Below are positions 42,529 to 51,340 of a stretch of DNA of 64,000 bases, piece by piece. The notes below the pieces were generated by a model. That model was not told the DNA's origin. It ran no database searches and saw only the letters and a program-made list of their open reading frames with translations. Each line of letters starts with the position of its first letter. Positions within the stretch are counted from its first letter, which is position 1. Made by a program: the position numbers and the translations under genes. This DNA comes from Gemmatimonadaceae bacterium (lineage in GTDB: Bacteria; Gemmatimonadota; Gemmatimonadetes; Gemmatimonadales; Gemmatimonadaceae): positions 1,213,586 through 1,277,585 of the forward strand of contig JAHBVS010000001.1 in NCBI GenBank assembly GCA_019637445.1, read 5' to 3'.

Positions 42529-44510
42529 GCGAGATCGCCCCACGGCACGAAGTGACCAGGCCGCGCCGAATCCTCGACAAACCACGCCGCGTTTCCGTTC
42601 GGCAACTGTCCGAGCCGAGCCCCTGGAACCGGAGGCTCGGCGAAACGCTCCGTGACACCGGCAGCCGGGCGGGCGGCGGGCCTCGGCCAGAAGTCGGATG
42701 CGTACATCCGGGAAATCGCGCGCTCGAACGCGGCGGCGATCGCCGCGAGGTCGTCGTCCGAGTGGGCGAGGCTGAGGTAGGAGGGATAGCCCTCGAGCAG
42801 GAACACCCCTTCGTCGCGCAGCAGGTACCACAGGAAGGAGTTCAGGCGCTCGCTCGACCCGGTGCAGCGGAAGAAGAGCACCGACCCGCAGTGGTAGACG
42901 TGCACCGGTGCCTGTGCGGCGTCAGCGATTGCATTGAGCCGGTCCACCAGGCCAGCCGCGCGCGAGTTGAGCCCCTCCTGCAGCGCCGGGCCCGCATCTC
43001 GCAAATACGAGAGCGTCGCGTGTGCCGCGGCGATCGCAAGCGGATGTCGAATGAAGGTCCCGGCGAAGAACGAAAGACCTTGCTCTGGTCCCGACTCGTC
43101 GCCGAAGTGCCAAGGCCCGCCATCCAGTACATCGATGAACGGCCGACGGCCCGCGATGACGCCGATGGGAAGACCGCCCCCGACGACCTTGCCGTAGGTC
43201 ACGAGATCGGCTTCAACGCCGTAGTACGCCTGCGCCCCGCCGGCGTGCAGTCGGAACCCCGTAACCACCTCGTCGAAGATGAGCACGGTGTCCGCCTCGC
43301 GCGTGAGGCGACGAATCTCCTGAATGAACTCGCGCGGCCGGAGATGGGGATTCCGCGTCTGGATCGGCTCCGCCATCACGGCGGCAAGCGATGCGACGTT
43401 CGCACGGAGCCAGTCCAGCGACTCGGGCGCACCGAACTCGAGCACGACGATGTCATCGACTGCTCGCTGGGGCACGCCGGCAACGGCCGGCACGCTGCGC
43501 ATCGCATGCCGACCCGGCCCGCGCCGCACCAGCACTTCGTCGAAGTTCCCGTGGTAGTCGCCCGCAAAGATGGCCACGCGCGTGCGGCCGGTCACGGTGC
43601 GGGCGATGCGCAGCGCCGACTGCACGGCCTCGGATCCCGTGCAGGTGAACGCCGCACGGTCGAGGCCGGTCATCTCGCAGATCATACGGGCCGCCTCGCC
43701 GGCGAGCGGCGTCTGCGGACCGAGCTCATATCCACGGGTCAGCTGGTCGCGCAGCGCCTCCACCACGAGTGGTGCGCTGTGGCCGAGGAACGTCGGGCCA
43801 AACCCGTTCAGGAGATCGATGTACCGATTGCCGTCCACGTCCCAAAGGTAGGCCCCTTCCGAGCGTTCCACGACGAGCGGATACACGAGATCCTTCCACT
43901 CCTCGGACCATCCCGCCGCCGTGCGTGGATCGGCGTGGACATCCCGCTGGCGATCGATCACTGCCTTCGAGCGCGCGGTCCGCTGGTTCCAGGCGCGCGA
44001 GAAACGCGCGATGGATGCTTCCTGGTGCGCCGTCAGCGTCCCGTCGGATGATGCCGGCGGTGGCGTCGCCCGCGGCGCGGTCGACTGCGCGTCGCGCGAG
44101 GGCAGCGACTCACTGCGCGAGGCTGGGGAAGTCGTTGGGCTCTCCGCCCGGGACGCCGCGTCCGCGAAACCATCCAGCTGGCTCCGCATCACATCCAACT
44201 GGCTGAGCAGCGTCGCCACGAGACTGGTGTCCACGGGACTGAGGTGCCCGGTTGTCCCGCCGGACGACACCTCGGCCACCTCGCTCGGCAGTCGCTCCGC
44301 CAACGACGCCACCGTGCGCGCCGGGCCGAGCAGATCGCGAAACGGAATCCGCGTCCCGAACTCGCGCTCCACGCGCGCCGCAAGCTGTGTCAGCTGCAGC
44401 GAGTCCATGCCGAGCTCGACGAAGGATGCGGCAACCGGCACGTCAGCCGGATCGAATCCCGCGAGCTCCGCGACGACCGCCCGCACGCGCGCAATCGTAC
44501 GTGCGCTCAT
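42525..44510 (-). CDS. ACP - PLP aminotransferase fusion (beta-aminating PKS component)
   Basis: This is a 661-residue protein. Residues 1-75 are an acyl carrier protein with Ser37 in FVELGMDSLQL. A Ser/Ala/Pro linker spans about 80-160. Residues about 165-610 are a class III (glutamate-1-semialdehyde-aminomutase-like) aminotransferase with TGSEAVQSALRIAR (291-304), IFDEVVTGFR (411-420) and Schiff-base Lys441 in TYGKVVGGG. Iturin, mycosubtilin and microcystin synthases use such domains to turn an ACP-bound beta-keto acyl chain into a beta-amino one. The tail ARLGQLPNGNAAWFVEDSARPG is the sequence normally leading into a C domain, so a C-A-T module has apparently been split off into the next gene. 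ATG 44510 overlaps the PKS stop by 4 nt (ATGA). Confidence 0.92.
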   Translation of the reverse strand: MSARTIARVRAVVAELAGFDPADVPVAASFVELGMDSLQLTQLAARVEREFGTRIPFRDLLGPARTVASLAERLPSEVAEVSSGGTTGHLSPVDTSLVATLLSQLDVMRSQLDGFADAASRAESPTTSPASRSESLPSRDAQSTAPRATPPPASSDGTLTAHQEASIARFSRAWNQRTARSKAVIDRQRDVHADPRTAAGWSEEWKDLVYPLVVERSEGAYLWDVDGNRYIDLLNGFGPTFLGHSAPLVVEALRDQLTRGYELGPQTPLAGEAARMICEMTGLDRAAFTCTGSEAVQSALRIARTVTGRTRVAIFAGDYHGNFDEVLVRRGPGRHAMRSVPAVAGVPQRAVDDIVVLEFGAPESLDWLRANVASLAAVMAEPIQTRNPHLRPREFIQEIRRLTREADTVLIFDEVVTGFRLHAGGAQAYYGVEADLVTYGKVVGGGLPIGVIAGRRPFIDVLDGGPWHFGDESGPEQGLSFFAGTFIRHPLAIAAAHATLSYLRDAGPALQEGLNSRAAGLVDRLNAIADAAQAPVHVYHCGSVLFFRCTGSSERLNSFLWYLLRDEGVFLLEGYPSYLSLAHSDDDLAAIAAAFERAISRMYASDFWPRPAARPAAGVTERFAEPPVPGARLGQLPNGNAAWFVEDSARPGHFVPWGDLA

Positions 44511-47500
44511 TGCGACGCTCCCGCGTCGGCAGATTCGACCAACGCGCGCAGCAACACTGCCTGCTGGTCGATCAGCGCGCGCTGGCGCTGCAGCAACTCT
44601 GGAAGACCGCCAGTCGCTGCGCGCTCGCCCGCGGATCCGGCGGGTGCGGCCGCGGATCCCACCGAGTTCGGGAGGTCCCAGCAGCGCCGGCGCTCGAAGC
44701 GATAGCCCGGCAGGGACACAGCGCCTCCGACCGGCAGCGGCTCCACTTCCTGCCACCGCAGCTGGTCGAGGCCGTGGGTCCACGCTGCGCCGAGACCACG
44801 GAGAAGTTCAGCGCGCTCCTCGCCCGCCTGCGCCGCGGGCAGGAGGGGGGCGGCCATCACACGGTCTGCGTCGACCAGGGCTGCGAGCGTACTGAGCGTG
44901 CTACGTGGACCGACCTCGATGGCCACAACGGGCCCCTGCGCGACGGCCGTCTCTACCGCCGAGGCGAACTGCACCGCCTGCAGAATCTGCGCGCCCCAGT
45001 AGTCGGGAGACGTTGCCTCTGCGTCCAGGATCACGCGGCCAGTGACGCAGGACGTAAAGGCCATCTCGGGTGCCCGGAGGGGAATCGTGCGCATCCAAGC
45101 CGCGAATCGCTCAGCCGCAGGCGCCATCACCCGTGTGTGGAAGGCGTGCGATGTGGCCAGCGGCGTACAGCGGACTCCACGTGCCGCCATCGCGCTCGCG
45201 AACTCGCTGATCGCGTGCTCGGGACCGCCAACCGCGCAGAGCCCGGGCGCATTGTACGCCGAGATGCTGAGGTCGGCGCCGAGGAGCGGAGTGATTGCAT
45301 CCGCGTCGGCGCGCACCGAGAGCATGACCCCAGGCTGCATGTTCGCCATCAGGGCGCCGCGCTGCACCACCGCCCGCATGCCATCCTCCGTCGTCATCAC
45401 GCCGGCGAGCGTGGCCGCGGTCAGTTCCCCGAGGCTGTGACCGACGAGCAGGTCGGGGCGCAGCCCCGCCGAGAGCAGCAGTCGGCCAAGGGCAAGCTCA
45501 AGCGCGAACAGCGCCGGCTGCGCGACCTCCGTCGCCAGCAGGTCGGGCGCCTTCGCCGGACCGCGCGTGCCGTCGCCGAACATCCAGTACCGGAGCCGGC
45601 GTCCACGAATGCGACCGGCTGCGCGCTCGCAGCGCAGCACGCTGTCCCGGAAGACCGGAAACGCGTCGAACAGCACGCCGCCCACACCAGGGACTTGGGA
45701 CCCCTGTCCGGGAAGCAGGAAGACCGACGAAGTAGCGGCCGCCGGCGCCTCCGTCGAGATGGATCTCGCGGCTGCACGCAGCGCGCGCACGGCCTCGTCG
45801 CGTCCGGAGGCCACCACACCCACGCGACGCGGATGCGGGCGTCGCCCGTCGCGCAGCGTTGCTGCCACCCGCGCGAGGTCGACGTCACGCGACTCGAGTT
45901 CGTCGGCAAGTGCCTCGACGTTCTCACGGAGCGAGGCAGCGGACCTCGCCGAGACCCGCAGCAGTTGCGGCGTGTCCGCGACCGACGACGGCGCGTCGGC
46001 CGCGCTCGGCGGCTCCTCGACCAACACGTGGACGTTCGTCCCGCCCACGCCGAACGAACTGACCCCGGCACGGAGCGGACCGCCGTCGGCGCGCCATGCC
46101 ACACCCTCGCGCGGCAGCAGAAACGGAGAATCCGAGAACGGTATCCTGGGATTGGGTCGCTCGACATGCAGCGTCGCGGGAATCCAGCGATGCTGCATCG
46201 CCAGCAACACCTTGATGAGCCCGGCCGCGCCTGCGGCGGCAGTCAGGTGTCCGAGATTTGACTTCAGTGAGCCGAGCCAGCAGTAGCGCTTCCGTTCGGT
46301 GTGCTCCCCGAAGGCCCGGATCAGCGCCTCCACCTCGATCGGATCCCCGATTGGCGTGGCCGTGCCGTGCGCCTCGACGTAACTCACCGACTCCGGTGAC
46401 CAACCCGCGTCGGCGTAGGCCCGCCGGATGCAGGCCTGCTGCCCAGACACCGTCGGCGCGGAGAAGCTCGCCCGCTCGGCGCCGTCGTTCGAGAGTCCGA
46501 CGCCGCGAATCACGCCGAGCACCCGCCGGTTCGCACGCAGGGCATCCTCGAGGCGCTCGAGCAGCAGCACGGCAACGCCGTCGCCGAATGTCGTGCCGGT
46601 GGCGTCCGCGTCGAACGTGCGCGTGTGGCCGTCGCGCGAGAAGATGCCGCCTTCCTCATAGCGATGTCCGCGACGCCAGGGCACCGTCACCGACGCCCCG
46701 CCGACCAGCGCGCGGTCGCAGGCCCCCGAGCGCAGCGCCTGCACCGCCATTGCGAGGGCCGTCAGCGATGTCGATGACGACGTCTGCACGCCGACCGCGG
46801 GCCCGCGCAGATCGAGCCGGTGCGCGATGTGCGCCGCCGCGTAGTCCTTGTCATTGACGAATGCATCGGCCGCCTCGTCGGCCGCGCTTGGTACCCTGCC
46901 CGTAGCACGCTGCCGCTGCGCGTCGTACGTGTTGCGCGAGACGCCGACGAACACACCCGTCGTGCGTTGCTCCGCCGACGCGTCGCCCGGCGGGATGGCC
47001 GCATCCTCGAACGCCTGCCAGGCCGCCTCGAGGAGCAGGCGCTGCTGCGGATCCATGCGACGCGCGGCCTGTGGGGAGAGGCCAAAGAACGCCGCGTCGA
47101 AGTCTTCCACTCCGTCGAGCACCCCGCGCACCGGTACGTAGTGCGGGTCCTCGGGATTCTCCAGACCGGGGTCGAGCTCTTCCGGCGCGAAACGGCGCAG
47201 CCCTTCGCGCCCGGCGCGAAGGAGTTCCCACAGCGCCGTTGGAGAGTCCGCACCGGGGAAGCGTCCGGCCATCCCCACCACCGCGACGGCAGACGCGTGC
47301 TGGGCCGTCGGCCGAGGTGGTGGAGCTGCGGACGCCGGAGCCTGCGACAAGGAGGCGGCGAGCCGCGACAGCCGCGGGAACTCAAAGACGCGCAACAGCG
47401 GCAGATCGAGACCGAGTTGCTGGCGGAGCGCTTCGACGAAGCGAAGCGCTAGCAGCGAGTTGCCCCCCTGCTCGAAGAAAGAGACCTCGGGATCCACCGC

Positions 47501-49660
47501 GGGAACCCCCAGCACCTCGGCGCAAACCGCGGCCAACTGCCGGGTGACGACGCTAGCCGAGACCGCGGCGCTCGACGTCGGGCCGGTCCGTGCCGCCGTC
47601 AGCGCGGCGATGGCCCCGCGATCCACCTTGCCGTGCCGCGTCAGCGGCAGGCGCTCAACTACGACGATCGACGACGGCACCATGATCGCAGGCATCGACC
47701 GGCGCAGCGTCTCCACGACCGAAGCCTCAGCGAACGCCGCGCGGCGACCCGGCTTCGGTACGACGGCCGCGACCAGCGCCGATGCCGCCCCGGACCCGGC
47801 GAGTGCAGCGGCGGCACTGGCGACACCAGGAATCGCCGCCAAGGCCGCGTCCACTTCGGCAAGCTCGATCCGGTGCCCGCGCAGCTTCACCTGGCCGTCC
47901 GAGCGTCCAAGGAACTCTAGCGCGCCCGACGGACCGCGCCGAACCAGATCGCCTGTTCGATACAGCCGGAGCCTGCGTCCGCCGAGACTGCGGACGACGA
48001 ATCGCGCCCGCGTGAGCGCCCGGTCGCCGTCATAGCCAATCGCGAGCCCGTCACCGCCGACGCAGAGTTCCCCGACCATGCCATCGGGAACCAGACGGCC
48101 ACGCGCATCGCAAGCATGTGCGTGGACCCCCGAGACGGGGCGTCCAATCGGAATCGGGCCCGTGCCCGTCGCCGACACCTCGTGGGCCGCGACGACGACA
48201 CCGCACTCCGTGGGACCGTAGCTGTTCACCAGCCGCAAGCGCGGATAGCGCCGCGCCACGGCCCGAGCCTCCTGCGCCGGCATGACGTCGCCGCCGACGT
48301 GGAGCTGCCGAAGCCCCCCGAATGCGTCCGGGGCTCCGCGCGCCAGTTCAGCAAACAGCGTTGCACTCAGCGCGGCCACCGTGATGCCGCGACTGCGCAG
48401 CACCGCGGCCAACTCCGCAATGGAAAGCGGACCCGCCGGAGCGAGCGACAGGCACGCGCCGTTCAGGAGTGCGCTCCACGTCTCAAGGACCGCCACATCG
48501 AAGGTCGGTGCCGCAACACCCAGCACTTTGTCGCGCGGGCCGACCTTGAGGCAGAGCGGATCGCGCGCGAGCCGCAGCACGGCCCGGTGCGGGACCGCCA
48601 CCGGCTTGGGAGTCCCCGTGGAACCCGACGTGAACACGACGTAGGCCGCAGCGGTTGCCGCTGGTGCGATCACCCGCGCGCGCCGTCCCGTCTCGTTGAG
48701 TGCGGGTCGTAGCACGCGCACGGCTCGTCCAAGCAACGCGCGCGCCTCCGCCGAATCCTCCTCGAGCGCGAAGACCGTGCGCACGCCCGCGGCGCGGCAC
48801 ATGGCCTTCAGTCGGACGGCCGGGAGGGACGCATCGAGTGGCACATAGGCGCAGCCTGCGTCGAGAATGCCGAGCGCGCACGCGGCGTGCTGCGCCGATC
48901 GCGGGCCCAGGATTCCGACGCGAGAGCCGCGGCGCACCTTTGCAGCGTCGAGGCTCGCCCGGAATCTGGCGGCCGAGGCGGCGAGTTGACGGTAGGTCAG
49001 CCGCTCCGACCCGTCCTCGACGGCAATGCGATCGCCCCACCGAGTCGCCGCGTCCCGAAACGCCGCCGTCACGGAACCGTGCCGCGCCGCCGCAAGTGCG
49101 GGCCCCCGGCCGGCCGCGAGGGCGCGCTTGCGCTCGGCGGGCGTACAGAGGTCGAGCGCGTCGGCCGATGCGCTTGGCGTACGCAGGCACTCGGCGAGGA
49201 GTGCGACAAGTTGGCGCGCAGTCCGGCGGAGGTCGGCGGGCCCGGCTCCTCCCCGCGTCGCCACTATCTGCAATTGGGCCTTCGTTCCCCTGACCAGGTG
49301 GATCCAGAAGGGAACATCGGCCCGCAACTCCGGACGGCGCGATGCCCGCCAAATGCCGAGCGTGGCCTGCGACGAGCCTGCGGTATCCGCGGTGGGGGTG
49401 CCCACGGCGGAGCGCACGCGGGCCTCGAGTTGCCGCCACAACCGCGCGCCTTCGAATGGAACCGAGATCAGGAACTGCGCGTCGTCATCCTCGACGGCGA
49501 TGGTCGCGGCGTTCAGCGCACCGCGACGCCGCAGCAGCTCCACCGCCGCCGCGACGAGCGCTGTCTCAAGCTGCTTGTCGCGCGCGGCGCGGTGCGGTAG
49601 TCCGCGCAGCGATTCGCGCGCCACGATCGGCGACGACGACGTGGTCGGGCGGGCGCTCAC
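44507..49660 (-). CDS. hybrid NRPS-PKS: partial C - A - T - KS(Ser) - AT
   Basis: This 1717-residue protein is the likely loading and first extension unit. Residues 1-180 look like the C-terminal half of a condensation domain without HHxxxDG. The A domain (190-685) has VVFTSGSTGTPK, YGPTECG, YRTGDLV and RHGKVDR; its code (D V L A H G S V V K by eye) matches nothing I know. The T domain has Ser735. The KS (785-1215) keeps both catalytic His (EAHGT His1098; SNLGH His1138), but the nucleophile motif reads VQTSSSTSL with Ser962 instead of Cys. The AT (1310-1600) has GHSLG (Ser1409) and HAFH (1505-1508), which predicts malonyl-CoA. There is no KR, DH or ACP; the ACP is in the next gene. The C-terminal QRQRALIDQQAVLLRAL may be a docking helix. 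GTG start, 4-nt overlap with the thioesterase. Confidence 0.92.
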   Translation of the reverse strand: MSARPTTSSSPIVARESLRGLPHRAARDKQLETALVAAAVELLRRRGALNAATIAVEDDDAQFLISVPFEGARLWRQLEARVRSAVGTPTADTAGSSQATLGIWRASRRPELRADVPFWIHLVRGTKAQLQIVATRGGAGPADLRRTARQLVALLAECLRTPSASADALDLCTPAERKRALAAGRGPALAAARHGSVTAAFRDAATRWGDRIAVEDGSERLTYRQLAASAARFRASLDAAKVRRGSRVGILGPRSAQHAACALGILDAGCAYVPLDASLPAVRLKAMCRAAGVRTVFALEEDSAEARALLGRAVRVLRPALNETGRRARVIAPAATAAAYVVFTSGSTGTPKPVAVPHRAVLRLARDPLCLKVGPRDKVLGVAAPTFDVAVLETWSALLNGACLSLAPAGPLSIAELAAVLRSRGITVAALSATLFAELARGAPDAFGGLRQLHVGGDVMPAQEARAVARRYPRLRLVNSYGPTECGVVVAAHEVSATGTGPIPIGRPVSGVHAHACDARGRLVPDGMVGELCVGGDGLAIGYDGDRALTRARFVVRSLGGRRLRLYRTGDLVRRGPSGALEFLGRSDGQVKLRGHRIELAEVDAALAAIPGVASAAAALAGSGAASALVAAVVPKPGRRAAFAEASVVETLRRSMPAIMVPSSIVVVERLPLTRHGKVDRGAIAALTAARTGPTSSAAVSASVVTRQLAAVCAEVLGVPAVDPEVSFFEQGGNSLLALRFVEALRQQLGLDLPLLRVFEFPRLSRLAASLSQAPASAAPPPRPTAQHASAVAVVGMAGRFPGADSPTALWELLRAGREGLRRFAPEELDPGLENPEDPHYVPVRGVLDGVEDFDAAFFGLSPQAARRMDPQQRLLLEAAWQAFEDAAIPPGDASAEQRTTGVFVGVSRNTYDAQRQRATGRVPSAADEAADAFVNDKDYAAAHIAHRLDLRGPAVGVQTSSSTSLTALAMAVQALRSGACDRALVGGASVTVPWRRGHRYEEGGIFSRDGHTRTFDADATGTTFGDGVAVLLLERLEDALRANRRVLGVIRGVGLSNDGAERASFSAPTVSGQQACIRRAYADAGWSPESVSYVEAHGTATPIGDPIEVEALIRAFGEHTERKRYCWLGSLKSNLGHLTAAAGAAGLIKVLLAMQHRWIPATLHVERPNPRIPFSDSPFLLPREGVAWRADGGPLRAGVSSFGVGGTNVHVLVEEPPSAADAPSSVADTPQLLRVSARSAASLRENVEALADELESRDVDLARVAATLRDGRRPHPRRVGVVASGRDEAVRALRAAARSISTEAPAAATSSVFLLPGQGSQVPGVGGVLFDAFPVFRDSVLRCERAAGRIRGRRLRYWMFGDGTRGPAKAPDLLATEVAQPALFALELALGRLLLSAGLRPDLLVGHSLGELTAATLAGVMTTEDGMRAVVQRGALMANMQPGVMLSVRADADAITPLLGADLSISAYNAPGLCAVGGPEHAISEFASAMAARGVRCTPLATSHAFHTRVMAPAAERFAAWMRTIPLRAPEMAFTSCVTGRVILDAEATSPDYWGAQILQAVQFASAVETAVAQGPVVAIEVGPRSTLSTLAALVDADRVMAAPLLPAAQAGEERAELLRGLGAAWTHGLDQLRWQEVEPLPVGGAVSLPGYRFERRRCWDLPNSVGSAAAPAGSAGERAATGGLPELLQRQRALIDQQAVLLRALVESADAGASQ

Positions 49661-50421
49661 GGCTGGCCCGCCAGCGCGTCGACCAGCGCGTCGCGGACAT
49701 CGCCGACGACGGACTGTCGGACGCTGTTGATGAAGAAGTGACCGCCCGGGTAGGGCCTGTAGCTCGGCGGCCTGACAAAGCAGCGCGCCCACGCATCGAG
49801 TCCGCCCGGGGAGATACTGCTGTCTTCCGGGCTGAACAGGATCGTGGTCTCGACCGCCAGCGCGGGCTCCGGCGTGAAGGGCTCGCTCGCGAGCAGGACG
49901 AGATCGGCGCGAAGCCGCGACATTACGACCCTGCGAAGGTCTTCGGCTTCATCGAGCTCTCGAGGCGGTCCTCCATAGCGCGCGCGTACGTCCGCGAGGA
50001 ACTGTTCGTCGGGCAATCGGCAGAGCGTCGCGACGTCCAGGTCTTCCGGCGCCACGCCCTTTCCCGCGAGGAAGAGTCGCCGCGGCAGGCGGCCCTGGGC
50101 CGCGCAGGCGCGCGCCACCTCGAACGCCGTGATGGCCCCGAACGAATGTCCGAACAGCGCCATCGGCAGTCGCGGCCACTGCAGGAGCGCGTCGCACACG
50201 GCGGCCACGTAGCGTGTCCGCTGCGTCTCCACCGGCTCGTCGGGCCGCAGTTCTCCTCCCGGCGCGCTCACAATCCAAAGCTCGACCTGTTGGGGAAGCA
50301 GCCGCAACCACGGCAAATACGCCGACGGGCCTCCCCCTGCGTACGGGAAGCAGAGCAGTCGTGCCGAGGCCATCGGTCGCGGCCGCGGATTCCAGAGCCA
50401 CGACCCAGTCACCGCGGGCAA
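49657..50421 (-). CDS. type II thioesterase
   Basis: This is a 254-residue GrsT-like external thioesterase that removes stalled or mis-primed acyl groups from carrier domains and, in some systems, releases product. Motifs are LLCFPYAGGGPSAY (22-35), the Ser elbow FGHSFGA (90-96, Ser93) and the C-terminal His in PGGHFFI. The N-terminal SWLWNPRPRP belongs to the family consensus, so the start must be at or before it. I use TTG 50421; GTG 50412 is an alternative and ATG 50373 would cut the consensus. No Shine-Dalgarno is visible. It is the first gene of the NRPS-PKS operon. With no TE domain in the megasynthases, it could be the release enzyme. Confidence 0.88.
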   Translation of the reverse strand: MPAVTGSWLWNPRPRPMASARLLCFPYAGGGPSAYLPWLRLLPQQVELWIVSAPGGELRPDEPVETQRTRYVAAVCDALLQWPRLPMALFGHSFGAITAFEVARACAAQGRLPRRLFLAGKGVAPEDLDVATLCRLPDEQFLADVRARYGGPPRELDEAEDLRRVVMSRLRADLVLLASEPFTPEPALAVETTILFSPEDSSISPGGLDAWARCFVRPPSYRPYPGGHFFINSVRQSVVGDVRDALVDALAGQP

Positions 50422-50563
50422 TCGTCAGGAGATGCTTGGGTGGCCTCAGCTGCTCGGAGCCACGCGAGAACCCGCCCGGCGCGCCGCCACCGAACGGAAG
50501 CAGCACGAGCAATCGGGGGGTGGGGCACTGGACCGGGTGCGGAGTCGAGCGGTGTGCCTGCGC
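50422..50563 (-). promoter_or_regulatory. 142-bp gap upstream of the NRPS-PKS operon
   Basis: This gap separates the export gene from the thioesterase gene, both on the minus strand. No clear -35/-10 pair or hairpin is visible, so the operon may be read through from the export gene promoter at 51,341. Read leftwards from 50,512 it encodes LLVLLPFGGGAPGGFSRG, which resembles the start of a type II thioesterase but runs out of frame with the real one. Confidence 0.35.
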
Positions 50564-51340
50564 TCAACGAAGGAGGAAGAACGTCACCACCGGTGTCGCG
50601 AACACGGTCACGAGTTGGAGCGTGGCGGCCCGATTCCAGGGCGCCTCCCGCGGCTCGACGGAGACCAGGTCACCTTCGACAAGCCCCAACGATCCCACCG
50701 TCTCCCCGGCAGCGATGGCCGTCATGACGCGGTCGCCGTCCATCAGCACCGCGCCGCCGCGCACGACACGGATCTGCATCGGGTCGGCGTCCGGAGACGG
50801 GCCGCCGGCACTCATCAACAGCTCGTCCAGCCGTGTCTCCAAGGGCACCGCCCGATAGCCGGGCGAGGCCACGGCACCAAATACCGCGATGCGCATCAGC
50901 ACCCGAACCGTGACGTTTGCATCGCGCACGGTTTCCGCGACGCGCCCGCGCACGGCACCCTCAATCTCAGAGCGCAGGACGCCGTGGAGCGAAAGCTCTC
51001 CGAATGTCCCGATCTGAGCCGACGGACCGGCGAGAACCGTAATCGTGTCCACGAAGCTGACGGCACCGCTCACGCGCACGGAAAAGCGATCGCCCGGCTT
51101 GAAATCACCCCGTTCCAACCGAGACCGCAACTGCTCGGCAGTGAGGCGCGCCGCAGCCCGGGTCCGTTGACTGTAGGCGGAGGAGTTGGCAAAGGCGTTA
51201 TAAGACTCAAGCTCGGCCGTAAGCGCGGTACGCGACTCATGGCCCTCAGGCACGGGCGCCTGCGCGCGCAACAGGCTCGGCGAGGCACCGCCGGCGAAAG
51301 CGGAGACGACGAGCGCCCAAGAGATTGCAGAGAGTCGCAT
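50564..51340 (-). CDS. polysaccharide export protein (Wza-like, SLBB)
   Basis: This is a 258-residue periplasmic protein with a signal peptide (cleaved near LLRAQA). The polysaccharide-export region (about 75-150: FKPGDRFSVRVSG, EIEGAVRGRVAETV, ANVTVRVLMRIAVFGAV) is followed by one SLBB-like beta-grasp segment (PGYRAVPLETRLDELLMSAGG). A hydrophobic C-terminal stretch (LVTVFATPVVTFFLL) probably spans the membrane. No lipobox is present, unlike classical Wza, so this is the shorter bacterial type. The ATG 51340 follows TATCCT by 6 nt. It is divergent from the degenerate GGDEF gene and upstream of the NRPS-PKS operon on the same strand. Confidence 0.82.
   Translation of the reverse strand: MRLSAISWALVVSAFAGGASPSLLRAQAPVPEGHESRTALTAELESYNAFANSSAYSQRTRAAARLTAEQLRSRLERGDFKPGDRFSVRVSGAVSFVDTITVLAGPSAQIGTFGELSLHGVLRSEIEGAVRGRVAETVRDANVTVRVLMRIAVFGAVASPGYRAVPLETRLDELLMSAGGPSPDADPMQIRVVRGGAVLMDGDRVMTAIAAGETVGSLGLVEGDLVSVEPREAPWNRAATLQLVTVFATPVVTFFLLR

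Noticed and set aside
49657-50373. Shorter thioesterase beginning at ATG 50373
   Set aside because: It would drop SWLWNPRPRP, which belongs to the type II thioesterase consensus, and it has no Shine-Dalgarno.
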